Virus record (IMG/VR): IMGVR_UViG_3300048433_000073
Coordinates: 1 to 35,918 of that record
Source: a virus
Direction: 5' to 3' (one strand)
Length of the DNA stretch: 35,918 nucleotides
A model generated the notes under the pieces. The model was not told the origin of the DNA and ran no database searches. It was given only the letters and a program-made list of their open reading frames with translations. The position numbers were made by a program, and so were the translations under genes. Position 1 is the first letter of the stretch. Every line of letters starts with the position of its first letter. Of the stretch, positions 17,986 to 25,396 are shown one piece after another.

Positions 17986-19561
17986 GCTGTAGTTCCTTCA
18001 CCAAAGGTGCTACTTTTCCACCAGCTTCTGCCATCTGCATATCCTGTTGCTGTTGTGCTGCTTGTTGTTGTGCAGCTTGTCTTTGCTGTCGGATAGCTTG
18101 TACTTCATCCACTGATCGTATCACTTTAGATGGTACACCTAATACTTTTGCTAAGTGACTTACCATCTTATCACTATCAATGAAATCCATTACTGGACTC
18201 ATTTGTGACATTGGAGTGATAATCTCTAAGGTACGAAGTATTGCCTGGACATCTCCTTGCTTCTGCGATCTTGCTAATGGTGATACATATTCAATATCTA
18301 TAGTTTGACCTTGTAGCTGTTCTGGAGCTGGAGGTAATATTCCTTTCCTTAGTAGAATATTAAAAGTTCTATTAATCAAAGGCTGTAACATCTCTGATTG
18401 TAATCTACCTAATACGGGTGCAAGTAATCTCATCTTTTCTTCATTACGCTGCATAACTTCAGTAGCTGTCATTTGTATATTTTGTGACATCAATAACTGA
18501 TCTATGTAGTAGGCTTGTTTAATAGCTGTTCTTCTTTGTTCTTCAATATTTAAACCTAATGGTGTGTTTGCTCCAATATTTAATGGAGTAATTGTATCTC
18601 TTGATCCACTACGATAAAAATTTAATCCGCCTGGTTGTGTTCTTACAGGTAATACAAAAGAATCATCAGGAACTAATAAAGGGGGATCTACCATTTTCTG
18701 TGCAGCTTTAATTGTTGTTTCTGCCATTTTGTTAATCATCTTAATATCCGCTAGTGCGGTCATTGATGGTGATCTACCATATACTTCGTTACTTGATTTT
18801 AACCATCTCGGTACAACAAAAGGAAACTCATTAAATCCAGATATGTTTATGACTGTTCCATCTTCATCATAGTACAATGAACTATATTCCATTGATTTGT
18901 TATCCATCTTATAAGGATTCAAATCATCATTTGGTTTTACACAATGATAAATCGTAACATCATCATGAGGTGATGTTTGTGCAATCTTCATTATTCTTTT
19001 TGGTAACTTGTCACCAAACTGTTGATAAGCACCCCTTGCTGTCATCTTCAATTCACGATGGATTGTATCAACAACACCTTTGTTATTTTCTTGTATATAA
19101 ATTTCTTTGATATGCCTGGTTGAAAATCTTATGAAATCTTTTTCATCATCTTCAATCATCATGCAGCCTGTTCCGAAGGCAACCATGTCTGTATACAGTT
19201 CATGTACTTCTTGTTGGAAGTTAGATCTGTCTAATGCCATATACATCACATCTGTACATGACTCTAACCATTCTTTATTTTCTTCTTGTCCAGAAACATC
19301 CTCATCTTTAAATCTCATAGAGAACCAAGGAGTTGCCGCATTGGTTAACATCCCATGTAGTGATGATGATAATAATTCTAGTGCATGTAATGCTGTACCA
19401 TCAAAAATTCTTTCTGTTCTTTTATCACCCCTGGATCTAGTAGTAGTTACATCAGCTCGTCTTGGTAAACAATAATCAGCTACTTCTTGCCAGTGACTTT
19501 CCCAATTTTGTCTTTTTGTTTTTAATTGACTAAACTGGCTTTTTAATTCTTTGCCTTTCAT
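17978..19561 (-). CDS. Portal protein (T7 gp8-like head-tail connector)
   Basis: 527 aa; T7 gp8 is 536 aa. N-terminal ...FSQLKTKRQNWESHWQEVADYCLPRRA, then GTALHALELLSSSLHGMLTNAATPWFSM and FGTGCMMIEDDE are classic features of the podoviral head-tail connector family. The C-terminus is a Gln/Ala-rich helix (about 495-515), as often in this family. It forms the dodecameric portal at the packaging vertex and docks TerL and tail tubular A. It shares one base with the upstream 209-aa gene. Confidence 0.95.
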   Translation of the reverse strand: MKGKELKSQFSQLKTKRQNWESHWQEVADYCLPRRADVTTTRSRGDKRTERIFDGTALHALELLSSSLHGMLTNAATPWFSMRFKDEDVSGQEENKEWLESCTDVMYMALDRSNFQQEVHELYTDMVAFGTGCMMIEDDEKDFIRFSTRHIKEIYIQENNKGVVDTIHRELKMTARGAYQQFGDKLPKRIMKIAQTSPHDDVTIYHCVKPNDDLNPYKMDNKSMEYSSLYYDEDGTVINISGFNEFPFVVPRWLKSSNEVYGRSPSMTALADIKMINKMAETTIKAAQKMVDPPLLVPDDSFVLPVRTQPGGLNFYRSGSRDTITPLNIGANTPLGLNIEEQRRTAIKQAYYIDQLLMSQNIQMTATEVMQRNEEKMRLLAPVLGRLQSEMLQPLINRTFNILLRKGILPPAPEQLQGQTIDIEYVSPLARSQKQGDVQAILRTLEIITPMSQMSPVMDFIDSDKMVSHLAKVLGVPSKVIRSVDEVQAIRQQRQAAQQQAAQQQQDMQMAEAGGKVAPLVKELQRG

Positions 19562-20190
19562 TATTTCAATAGTCCGCCTTTCTTAGTTCTATCACCACCC
19601 AATAATGTAGAATATGTTTGTACACCTTGGTCATACTTTTGCTGTGCTGTTAATTTTTTCTTTACATCTTCTTTACCTAAGATTGCCTTCATCGCCATAC
19701 CTACTGGTGTACCACCTTTTTCTATCATCGCTGGTACGATGCCTTTTACTTTTCTAGGTTTCGGAGTGTACTGCATATAGTCTGTTGTTTTTCTAGGAGC
19801 TTCTCCAAGATAACCTGGTTTAGACTCAACACCACTTCTTAAATATTCTGGATCTTTTGCTTGACCACCAAATACTGCTCTAGCCATATCTTTCCCTAAC
19901 TCTCCGAATGTTGGTGCAGATGATATTATTCTTCCTGTATAGTCTGTTGCTTTAGCTCCTGTTTTTTTTACTGATACTTTTTTTCCTGTTGCGGGATCTA
20001 TTCTTGTTAACCCTTTAACAGTACCAGTGCTTTCTACAAACTGTATACCTCTACCTCTATCGGCTGCTGCTGCTAACTCTGCTTCTCTCTTTTTAGAGAT
20101 CTCACCACCCGTCATGATGTTTGACATAAGCTCTTGCGTTTGAGCTGCTCTTTTTGTTTCTCTGGATTTGGTTGCTGATTCTGAACTCAT
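19561..20190 (-). CDS. Unknown protein between terminase and portal
   Basis: 209 aa, basic, with a Lys/Arg/Gln-rich N-terminus (SATKSRETKRAAQTQELMSNIM) and low-complexity Gly/Lys segments. There is no signal peptide, membrane segment or enzyme motif. It is adjacent to the portal gene (TAATG junction) and to the Pro-rich gene. A head-assembly or portal-associated role is only suggested by position. Confidence 0.7.
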   Translation of the reverse strand: MSSESATKSRETKRAAQTQELMSNIMTGGEISKKREAELAAAADRGRGIQFVESTGTVKGLTRIDPATGKKVSVKKTGAKATDYTGRIISSAPTFGELGKDMARAVFGGQAKDPEYLRSGVESKPGYLGEAPRKTTDYMQYTPKPRKVKGIVPAMIEKGGTPVGMAMKAILGKEDVKKKLTAQQKYDQGVQTYSTLLGGDRTKKGGLLK

Positions 20191-20191
20191 C

Positions 20192-20419
20192 TTATCCGCC
20201 TAACAAAGTTTTTCTATAAACTTCTGGATCTTCTTGAACACCTTTTTTAGATGTTAAAATTGTTTTTGAATAACCAGCTCTTTTCTTTTTCATTGTCTGC
20301 TTAATCATCTCTGTAGACTCATCTGGTAATTCTTCTCTTGTTGCCGCTGGTACTTCAGGCAAAGGTGCTGGAGGAGGCGGCGGTGGCGGTGTCTTTGGTC
20401 TTAAAAATCCCATTGTCAA
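20192..20419 (-). CDS. Small Pro-rich protein
   Basis: 75 aa. Residues 8-25 are nearly all proline (KTPPPPPPPAPLPEVP); the rest is charged, with KKKRAGYSKTILTS and a terminal YRKTLLGG. The TILTS..G......KTLLG ending resembles the C-termini of short proteins that precede podoviral portal genes. It starts in an ATGA overlap with TerL, so it is translated with packaging genes. Function unknown; a flexible linker or assembly factor is possible. Confidence 0.7.
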   Translation of the reverse strand: MTMGFLRPKTPPPPPPPAPLPEVPAATREELPDESTEMIKQTMKKKRAGYSKTILTSKKGVQEDPEVYRKTLLGG

Positions 20420-21702
20420 TCCCTCCCTAAAGGATCGTAGTTTAACCCCTCTGCAAATGTTTGCACAGGAGCATTGTTATTAAAATCCAAATCTCTAATT
20501 GCAACAGCTGCTGTTCGCCAGGCATCACAATAGTGACTTGACCAATCATGGATCGGTTTAGAATACGTTTTTAATTTATCTAACCACTTACGATGATACC
20601 ATCTCATCGCATCCAAAAATGGCTTACAGTTATCTCTATCAATATATGTACGATTTAGCAAGAGTTGTCCAGCATGGATGCCATCCTCTATCGGTAGCTT
20701 TGGACACACTCGTAGTGGTCGCATTCCCATACTAAAAGCATATTCTTTTCTACTATGACCAGTAGACATCTCCCTATGTTCTACATCATGTGGAAACACA
20801 TAGTTGCGTATAGGATAATCTGTTTGTCTAATATAGTCCGCATAGTGATCTAGGCTTTTGTTATTATTACTATAACAGTCAACAACAACAATAGCTCTGT
20901 CTATAGGCTGCACGAATAATAAACTCGTATCATCTGATATTCCTAAATCAAAATAAACATCTACAGGATAACCTGGATCAAAGGGATATTTACCAATTTG
21001 ATTTTTGTTTTCCATCTTTTCTATAATCTTACCATAAACCGCACCGCTCACATTGGCTGTCCAGGAACATTCAAATTCCTGTTGATACTGATCTTCTGTC
21101 ATCAGTTTTCTGGCTTCTTCTAATTCTGTCTTAGGTACTAATCCTGTTTGACTAGCTTTATGAATAACTGTTAGCCAGGCTGCATCTCCTTTGGCTTTCT
21201 CATAAAGGTCGTAAAAGGAATTCATTCCTTGTGGAGTTCCTATAAAATAAATACTTCCTAATCTATCAGCAACCGCTGGTCGCAAGATCTCTGGAAATAG
21301 TCTTTCATCCATCTGAGCATATTCATCACAAAAGATCTCATCAAAGTATTGACCACGAGCAGAGTCAGGATTTTCACTACCAAACAGTGATACTCTAGCT
21401 CCTGTAGGGAAGTCAGCTCTTAGTTCTGTTTCATTAAACTTCATACCCGGTATCTTGCGGGAATAATGTTTTAAATAATCCCATGCAATCAGTTTAGCCT
21501 GGACTCTAGTAGGAGCGAAGAATGCACCTCTGAATGCCTTTTTTTTGCTCGTGAGAGCCGATTTAATAAGATGGTTGATAGACATTACTGTCTTACCACC
21601 TCTGCGGTGCATCACGATTACTGCAAATCTGAATTTAGTTAAATCACTATGGAGCTTTTGTTGTTGCGGTCTAGGTTTGTAAGGTATTTCTATAGTACGC
21701 AT
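20416..21702 (-). CDS. terL: Terminase large subunit
   Basis: 428 aa. Walker A HRRGGKT (32-38), Walker B IFCDE (123-127) with catalytic Glu127, motif III GTPQG (155-159). The nuclease domain has Asp252 (FDLGISDDT), Asp275 (VVVDCY), PHD (304-306) and a terminal H-x-x-S-H-x-x-D-A-W-R. All ATPase and RNase H-like nuclease residues appear intact. It pumps DNA into the prohead and cuts concatemers. A good match to Terminase_6/gp17-type enzymes of small marine podoviruses; the packaging mode cannot be read from the sequence alone. Confidence 0.95.
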   Translation of the reverse strand: MRTIEIPYKPRPQQQKLHSDLTKFRFAVIVMHRRGGKTVMSINHLIKSALTSKKKAFRGAFFAPTRVQAKLIAWDYLKHYSRKIPGMKFNETELRADFPTGARVSLFGSENPDSARGQYFDEIFCDEYAQMDERLFPEILRPAVADRLGSIYFIGTPQGMNSFYDLYEKAKGDAAWLTVIHKASQTGLVPKTELEEARKLMTEDQYQQEFECSWTANVSGAVYGKIIEKMENKNQIGKYPFDPGYPVDVYFDLGISDDTSLLFVQPIDRAIVVVDCYSNNNKSLDHYADYIRQTDYPIRNYVFPHDVEHREMSTGHSRKEYAFSMGMRPLRVCPKLPIEDGIHAGQLLLNRTYIDRDNCKPFLDAMRWYHRKWLDKLKTYSKPIHDWSSHYCDAWRTAAVAIRDLDFNNNAPVQTFAEGLNYDPLGRD

Positions 21703-21884
21703 TAATGTATTGTTTCCGTTAAGGATAGTAGCTCGTCATTGAAATCTAATGATAGATGTTCACAGATTGTTTGTGCAGCTTCAATCATACTTTTCTCGTC
21801 ATCAAATTTACCAATAACTATTTTTATTTCGTTTGTTTTATTGTCAATGATTACTTTGGCGGTAATGTGTTTGTGTTCGTTCAA
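21702..21884 (-). CDS. 60-aa unknown protein between terminase subunits
   Basis: TTG start at 21884 with GGGAG about 11 bases upstream; the stop overlaps the TerL ATG by one base (TAATG). The sequence alternates short beta-like stretches (KVIIDNKTNEIKIVIGKF) with a helix (EKSMIEAAQTICEHL), suggesting a small folded alpha/beta protein. No family recognised. Translational coupling to terL supports reality. Confidence 0.6.
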   Translation of the reverse strand: MNEHKHITAKVIIDNKTNEIKIVIGKFDDEKSMIEAAQTICEHLSLDFNDELLSLTETIH

Positions 21885-22045
21885 GTGTCTTGATCTCCCA
21901 TGTATTATATATACTCAGACGCACCCCACATTTTGGGGGTATCGGTCATTATAAATCTATAAAAACTAGCCATTATTCTGAGTAAATCTTTGTTGTTGTT
22001 GTATAATTTGTATTATAAGCCACATATAGTGTTGATTTTATTATC
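21885..22045 (-). other. Intergenic region between TerS and the 60-aa gene
   Basis: 161 bases without a convincing gene. On the minus strand it has two TATAAT-like boxes (TTATAATAC and TATATAATAC) without matching -35 boxes, a weak 5-bp stem ACCCC/GGGGT around the CATTTT near 21923-21940, and GTT/TTG repeats at about 21990-22001. A 22-codon ORF (21905-21973) lacks a ribosome binding site. A promoter for terL and the head genes is possible. Confidence 0.4.
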
Positions 22046-22501
22046 TTATTGGATGCTTTTCTTCTTATCATGTTCCGAAGTTCTTATCGTGTGTGCGTAT
22101 TCGTCTGTTTTATGCTCTGTACTGGGATGATCTACTGTTTCTTCTTCCTTCCAAACAACCTTAATAATCGGATCACCTTCATTGACTACTGTCTGCTTAT
22201 CACCAAATACGCTAACCAGCTTAGAAGCCATCCACCTCGCATGATGCAATCTTTCTCTGTTCCATTGTACCTGTTGTGGTTCACATTCTTTTGTTAATAA
22301 ATCCATCATCCAATCTAACCAAGTCATCGCACCTAATCTTCTTGCATCTAATATCTGATCTTTAAACTTATTATCTTTCTTCATCCATTCATGAACAGTG
22401 GACAATCCTGGCATATTTTTAGATCTACAAATAGAAGCTAGAGTATTCCCTAACTCTAATTCCTCAAGTATCTTTGCGTATAATTCTTTTGATTTCTTCA
22501 T
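22046..22501 (-). CDS. terS: Terminase small subunit
   Basis: 151 aa. The N-terminal helix-turn-helix (LELGNTLASICRSKNMPGLSTVHEWMKKDNKFKDQI) is followed by DARRLGAMTWLDWMMDLL and a helical RERLHHARWMASKLVSVFG. This is the pattern of TerS-like proteins that bind packaging DNA and recruit TerL. The tail is charged and disordered. GGAAAG precedes the ATG, and the gene overlaps the zinc-finger gene by 38 bases. Confidence 0.85.
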   Translation of the reverse strand: MKKSKELYAKILEELELGNTLASICRSKNMPGLSTVHEWMKKDNKFKDQILDARRLGAMTWLDWMMDLLTKECEPQQVQWNRERLHHARWMASKLVSVFGDKQTVVNEGDPIIKVVWKEEETVDHPSTEHKTDEYAHTIRTSEHDKKKSIQ

Positions 22502-22700
22502 CTGTCTTTCCTTTATACTGTAACAAGTTTTTATATTGTTTCAACTTGCCTTCAAGCGTTTTTGCACCTGTTGATTTACCTCCATGATATCTGCAAATCC
22601 ATCTACCATTCTTGCAAAGTATTCCTTTTGCTCTACATGGTTGTCCATCATATTTTCTTCTTGCTTGACAAAATACTTTCTTACTTGGTCTACCAACCAT
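22464..22700 (-). CDS. Small zinc-finger protein with HGGKSTG motif
   Basis: 78 aa. CQARRKYDGQPCRAKG...C.NGR..CRYHGGKSTG supplies four Cys plus His, a compact metal site, followed by the HGG-x-STG-x-KT-x-EG signature of short phage and proteobacterial proteins that often lie near terminase genes. Role not known; DNA binding is plausible. It shares the TAATG junction with the initiator gene and overlaps TerS. Confidence 0.75.
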   Translation of the reverse strand: MVGRPSKKVFCQARRKYDGQPCRAKGILCKNGRWICRYHGGKSTGAKTLEGKLKQYKNLLQYKGKTDEEIKRIIRKDT

Positions 22701-23362
22701 TATTTTTTTTTATATTCCTTTACAATACCCAAATAGACAGCGTAATTCCATGCTTCCTCGCTTGTCTTAGGGTTTAGATACTTTTCTTTCCATTTAAAAG
22801 ACTCGTCATAATTACCAGTTTTTTTAACATATCTTTGTCTAATGCTTTCAGGATCTAAATATTTCTTTTTGTTTCCGTCTACAACGTCCTGATATTCAAT
22901 TTTGAAACTTTTTGTTAAGTTAGCTAATATATTTTTAACTTCATCTTTTTTATTTTTATTACTACTAGACATATTTGGCGTGTGTTCCTTATTAGTTAAT
23001 TGATTAGTTAATTCATTAGTTAATTGGTGTGCCAATTGTGGCGTGTACTTTGGACAATTGTGGCGTGTACTTTGGACAAATGTGGCGTGTGTTACATCAT
23101 AATTTATTTGATATTCTGTTGCTTTGCCTGTGTAGCCTTTCTTTAATTTAATTAAAAAATCATGTTTAATTAAATCGTTTATACCCCTTGAAACACTTCT
23201 TAAACTTAATCCGCTATCATCCGCAATTCTGGCATGGCTTGGGAATAGTTTCCCTGTTTTGTTGTTCTCTCTGTCTAAAAGAAAAAACATTACACGCCTT
23301 GAGGCATCATTTAATTGCTTTGATTGATTTACGATTTTTAATAGCTTCCATTTTTTTATCAT
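22700..23362 (-). CDS. Replication initiator-like protein (winged helix, lambda O-like)
   Basis: 220 aa. Residues about 17-88 form a helix-turn-helix/winged-helix domain of the kind in phage and plasmid initiators: ASRRVMFFLLDRENNKTGKLFP, SHARIADDSGLSLRSVSRGINDLIKHDFL. Residues about 90-131 are low-complexity and are encoded by the direct-repeat array at 22970-23093. The C-terminal part is charged and helical, with SEEAWNYAVYLGIVKEYKKK. By analogy with lambda O, the N-domain would bind iterons inside its own gene and the C-domain would recruit host replication proteins. No phage helicase or polymerase is present. The ATG at 23362 lies in the end of the 117-aa gene; GGAGG is 15 bases upstream, so the true start may be slightly internal. 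Confidence 0.75.
   Translation of the reverse strand: MIKKWKLLKIVNQSKQLNDASRRVMFFLLDRENNKTGKLFPSHARIADDSGLSLRSVSRGINDLIKHDFLIKLKKGYTGKATEYQINYDVTHATFVQSTRHNCPKYTPQLAHQLTNELTNQLTNKEHTPNMSSSNKNKKDEVKNILANLTKSFKIEYQDVVDGNKKKYLDPESIRQRYVKKTGNYDESFKWKEKYLNPKTSEEAWNYAVYLGIVKEYKKK
22970..23093. repeat. Putative replication origin: iterons and tandem AT-rich 12-mers
   Basis: Two exact tandem 22-bp direct repeats (23033-23054, 23055-23076; core TGTGGCGTGTACTTTGGA) and a third partial copy directly adjoining (23077-23093) lie beside three exact-size tandem 12-mers, ATTAGTTAATT(G/C) (22991-23026). A fourth partial iteron (22970-22986, CATATTTGGCGTGTGTT) lies on the other side. The shared GGCGTGT core is read in different codon frames within the initiator gene, so the repetition is at DNA level. 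The layout (iterons next to AT-rich short repeats, inside an initiator gene) parallels lambda ori. Confidence 0.75.
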
Positions 23363-23660
23363 AAATATTAAATTTTACCCTCCAAAATATGTTTAATTTG
23401 CCTTTGTAAATACTTTGTCTTCTTCCTGTGTCTGTTATTTCATTATTATCGTTAACAATTAGATCAGCAGCTAAAACAAAACATTCTTTATCTTCAGCGA
23501 TCACCCAACCAACAGAAAAGCACTTGGCAAGACCTATAAAACTTAATGGGAAATCTTTCCATCCTGTTTCATCTTCTTGGGGATCTTTCCATCTAAATAT
23601 TAAAAGATCTGGATTACTCTTTGAAGAAATCAATGACTTTAACTTTTCCCCTAGTCGCAT
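23307..23660 (-). CDS. Unknown early-type protein
   Basis: 117 aa if started at the ATG at 23660, which overlaps the regulator gene by 47 bases and has no clear ribosome binding site; an internal TTG near 23638 is an alternative. The body LIFRWKDPQEDETGWKDFPLSF...SVGWVIAEDKECFVLAADLIVN resembles small phage proteins with a W..D...GW and a G-W-x-I-x-E/D-D...VLA core. No function is known to me. The 3' end overlaps the initiator gene by 56 bases. Confidence 0.6.
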   Translation of the reverse strand: MRLGEKLKSLISSKSNPDLLIFRWKDPQEDETGWKDFPLSFIGLAKCFSVGWVIAEDKECFVLAADLIVNDNNEITDTGRRQSIYKGKLNIFWRVKFNIYDKKMEAIKNRKSIKAIK

Positions 23661-23814
23661 TAACTATTTTTTTAATATTTTTTGATGATGGAGTGAACCC
23701 TTGACACCATCGTTGTACTAATCTAGCTGAATTGCTATGCTCTGAAAAACCTAACATTTCCGCTAGTTTTCCATATGTATAATTATTTTTTGTTCTGTAT
23801 TTTTCCAAATTCAT
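23614..23814 (-). CDS. Cro/CI-like helix-turn-helix regulator
   Basis: 66 aa. A single helix-turn-helix domain: TYGKLAEMLGFSEHSNSARLVQRWCQGFTPSSKNIKKIVNATRGKVKVIDFF. The Q-R-W...G-x-TPS...I--AT-G-V---DFF ending is usual for short Cro-type repressors. It is the first gene leftward from the divergent region, facing the early promoter at 23880-23908 whose -10 and -35 overlap palindromes. It probably represses the rightward early operon and/or itself. No integrase or CI-sized partner was found, so an early/late timing switch is more likely than lysogeny control. Confidence 0.75.
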   Translation of the reverse strand: MNLEKYRTKNNYTYGKLAEMLGFSEHSNSARLVQRWCQGFTPSSKNIKKIVNATRGKVKVIDFFKE

Positions 23815-23874
23815 AGCAATAATTTCTATATTTATTTTTAAAAATCAATTTATTTTATATTTTTTTTAGTGCGA

Positions 23875-23912
23875 CAATATTGACCATTGTATATAATTAG
23901 CATATAATGCTA
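23875..23912. promoter_or_regulatory. Candidate operator palindromes over the early promoter
   Basis: TAGCAT-ATA-ATGCTA (23898-23912) is a perfect 6+3+6 inverted repeat that overlaps the -10. CAATATTG (23875-23882) is a perfect 8-base palindrome touching the -35. The adjacent divergent gene encodes a Cro-like protein, making these natural binding sites. Binding is inferred. Confidence 0.5.
23880..23908 (+). promoter_or_regulatory. Sigma70-type early promoter
   Basis: TTGACC, 17 bases, TATAAT: -35 one base from consensus, -10 perfect, ideal spacing. Transcription would begin near 23915 and run into the gene at 23952, which has GGAGG before its ATG. This is the clearest promoter in the window, consistent with use of host RNA polymerase; no phage RNA polymerase gene was seen. 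Confidence 0.88.
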
Positions 23913-23951
23913 TTACTATATCAATTAATTATATAACGCGGAGGTTATAAA

Positions 23952-24377
23952 ATGAGTGCATATTTAGTAGAAAACGAAACTATAGGAAGAGTTATGAAAG
24001 CAATTGAAAAATCTGGCAGACATGGCAGAGAGTATCTTTTAATTGACGAACTAAAAAACGAACTTCAAAAAAATCCTATGAAAGTTTTTTTTAAATTATT
24101 TGATCTAAATATAAAAAGTTTACAGCAAAGATATGAAGATCAAAAAGACATAGTACCAAGTGCGGAAGATTACAAACAAGCAAAAAAAGTTTTCAATCAA
24201 TCTTTCGGCATTTCTGATTATCAATTATTAAAATCTTTAAAATGCTATCTATATCAATCATGTGAAGGTAATTGCAACAAAAATGATCTTTATAAAGCTG
24301 TTGATTGTGTTTCTGATAACATATCAGCGGATATTATTTCTACAATGTCAGAGTATAACGAAGCGAAATGGGGTTAA
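23952..24377 (+). CDS. Leading early protein, conserved unknown
   Basis: 141 aa, first gene after the strong early promoter, with GGAGG 7 bases before ATG. N-terminus MSAYLVENETIGRVMKAIE, middle LFDLNIKSLQQRYED, C-terminal LLKSLKCYLYQSCEGNCNKNDLYKAVDCVSDNISADIISTMSEYNEAKWG. The pattern (SAYlV...I, l--lN--av-qRY, -Kal-CylYQ--EG---, --aeY--a-W) is familiar from unannotated proteins of alphaproteobacteria and their phages. Function unknown. As the leading early gene it could be a host-takeover or counter-defence factor, which is inference. Confidence 0.8.
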   Translation: MSAYLVENETIGRVMKAIEKSGRHGREYLLIDELKNELQKNPMKVFFKLFDLNIKSLQQRYEDQKDIVPSAEDYKQAKKVFNQSFGISDYQLLKSLKCYLYQSCEGNCNKNDLYKAVDCVSDNISADIISTMSEYNEAKWG

Positions 24378-24379
24378 TA

Positions 24380-24484
24380 ATGATTAATTTAGCATTAACT
24401 ACATTCGCACATATAATCATGATTGGTTGCACATTATGGATTATAAGAGAAATGATTAATATAATTATTAGGGGGAAAAAATGA
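24380..24484 (+). CDS. 34-aa membrane peptide
   Basis: ATG at 24380, stop TGA at 24482-24484 overlapping the next ATG (ATGA). The sequence has one membrane segment (LTTFAHIIMIGCTLWII) and a basic end (IIIRGKK). GGGG lies 6 bases before the ATG. Exact start-stop coupling with its neighbour supports a real small gene. Function unknown. Confidence 0.6.
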   Translation: MINLALTTFAHIIMIGCTLWIIREMINIIIRGKK

Positions 24485-24741
24485 CAACATTGTTAGAAGA
24501 TCTAGAAAACCTGGTTAATGATTTACAAAGTGACAAGATTACAAAAAAACAGGTCATACAATCATTAAAAAATATTGTCGAATACGAAGAAAAACAATGC
24601 GAAGATTGCCAAGGGAAAGGATATATTTTTACTTATGCCAAGCATGATAATTTTTTATCCATTGAACGCTGTGACACTTGCAAAAAATTTAATAACGATG
24701 ATGAAGCAAAAAATTTCGTAAAGGAGGAAGCAAAACAATGA
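24481..24741 (+). CDS. Small protein with DnaJ-type Cys motif
   Basis: 86 aa. An N-terminal acidic helix is followed by CEDCQGKGY and, about 25 residues later, CDTCKK, forming a zinc site in the manner of half a DnaJ zinc finger (CxxCxGxG). The C-terminus is charged. The RBS GGGGGAAAAA directly precedes ATG; the stop overlaps the next ATG. It may be a protein-binding adaptor; the precise role is unknown. Confidence 0.72.
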   Translation: MTTLLEDLENLVNDLQSDKITKKQVIQSLKNIVEYEEKQCEDCQGKGYIFTYAKHDNFLSIERCDTCKKFNNDDEAKNFVKEEAKQ

Positions 24742-24917
24742 ACAGATATGAAAAATATTTATACGATCAATTTAAAAAGCTTAAATATACCGAATATGGC
24801 TTTAAAATTAAAATATCTGATGGTCAAGACAACACAACAAATTGGATGGATTTAACACCAAACAGAGCAAAAGACATTTTAAAAATATTGGAGGAAAAAA
24901 ATAATGAGCCAAGTTAA
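24738..24917 (+). CDS. 59-aa unknown protein
   Basis: ATG at 24738 in an ATGA overlap with the previous stop, with AGGAGG 10 bases upstream; it ends 14 bases into the next gene. MNRYEKYLYDQFKKLKYTEYGFKIKIS and NRAKDILKILEEK suggest a small alpha/beta protein. Coupling on both sides and a good ribosome binding site support it. No family recognised. Confidence 0.65.
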   Translation: MNRYEKYLYDQFKKLKYTEYGFKIKISDGQDNTTNWMDLTPNRAKDILKILEEKNNEPS

Positions 24918-25242
24918 AGCGGATTATTTTTATCAAAAACCAAAAGTAAAAAATAAAACAAAAAAACTTTGTAAAGAAATACAAAGACGCAGAAACCTGG
25001 CATTTGGTCAGTCTAATTTAATTAGTTATGAGATTGGCAGAAAATATTTGAAGGTGGGGGAAGTTGCTCCCACTTTTGGCGGTTTATTAAATGCGATAGC
25101 TTTTATAGATATGGAAGGAAATATTTTTAAAAGTGCATCACACGATAGAGCTGCTAAACACAAAAGAGGAAATATCTTTAGTGAACAAGAAGGCACAGAA
25201 GCAATAGACGCAACAGGATTTATTAAACATTTAAGGGGGTAA
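24904..25242 (+). CDS. 112-aa unknown early protein
   Basis: Basic N-terminus (KPKVKNKTKKLCKEIQRRRN), then SYEIGRKYLKVGEVAPTFGGLLNAIAFIDMEGNIF and SHDRAAKHKRG. TTGGAGG lies 9 bases before the ATG. No motif I can name; soluble and probably nucleic-acid-contacting from its charge. Part of the tightly packed early operon. Confidence 0.7.
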   Translation: MSQVKADYFYQKPKVKNKTKKLCKEIQRRRNLAFGQSNLISYEIGRKYLKVGEVAPTFGGLLNAIAFIDMEGNIFKSASHDRAAKHKRGNIFSEQEGTEAIDATGFIKHLRG

Positions 25243-25243
25243 T

Positions 25244-25396
25244 ATGGATATAAAGCTTTCACAAGAAGAAATATCTTTTTTAGCTTTTTGGTTAAAAGAA
25301 GATCTAGACTTAGAAAAAAAAAATAAAACACTAAGTACAAACGGATTAAAATTATTAAAAAGTGTATTTAAAAAAATAAAGGAAAAAAAACAATGA
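25244..25396 (+). CDS. 50-aa Lys-rich protein
   Basis: ATG at 25244 with AGGGGG 6-7 bases upstream; the stop TGA overlaps the methyltransferase ATG (ATGA). MDIKLSQEEISFLAFWLKEDLDLEKKNK and the basic tail KSVFKKIKEKKQ predict two helices. Unknown function. Coupling to the methyltransferase suggests co-translation. Confidence 0.62.
   Translation: MDIKLSQEEISFLAFWLKEDLDLEKKNKTLSTNGLKLLKSVFKKIKEKKQ

Noticed and set aside
21905-21973. 22-codon minus-strand ORF MASFYRFIMTDTPKMWG... in the TerS downstream gap
   Set aside because: No ribosome binding site, no coupling to neighbours, no motif; kept only as a remark on the intergenic region.
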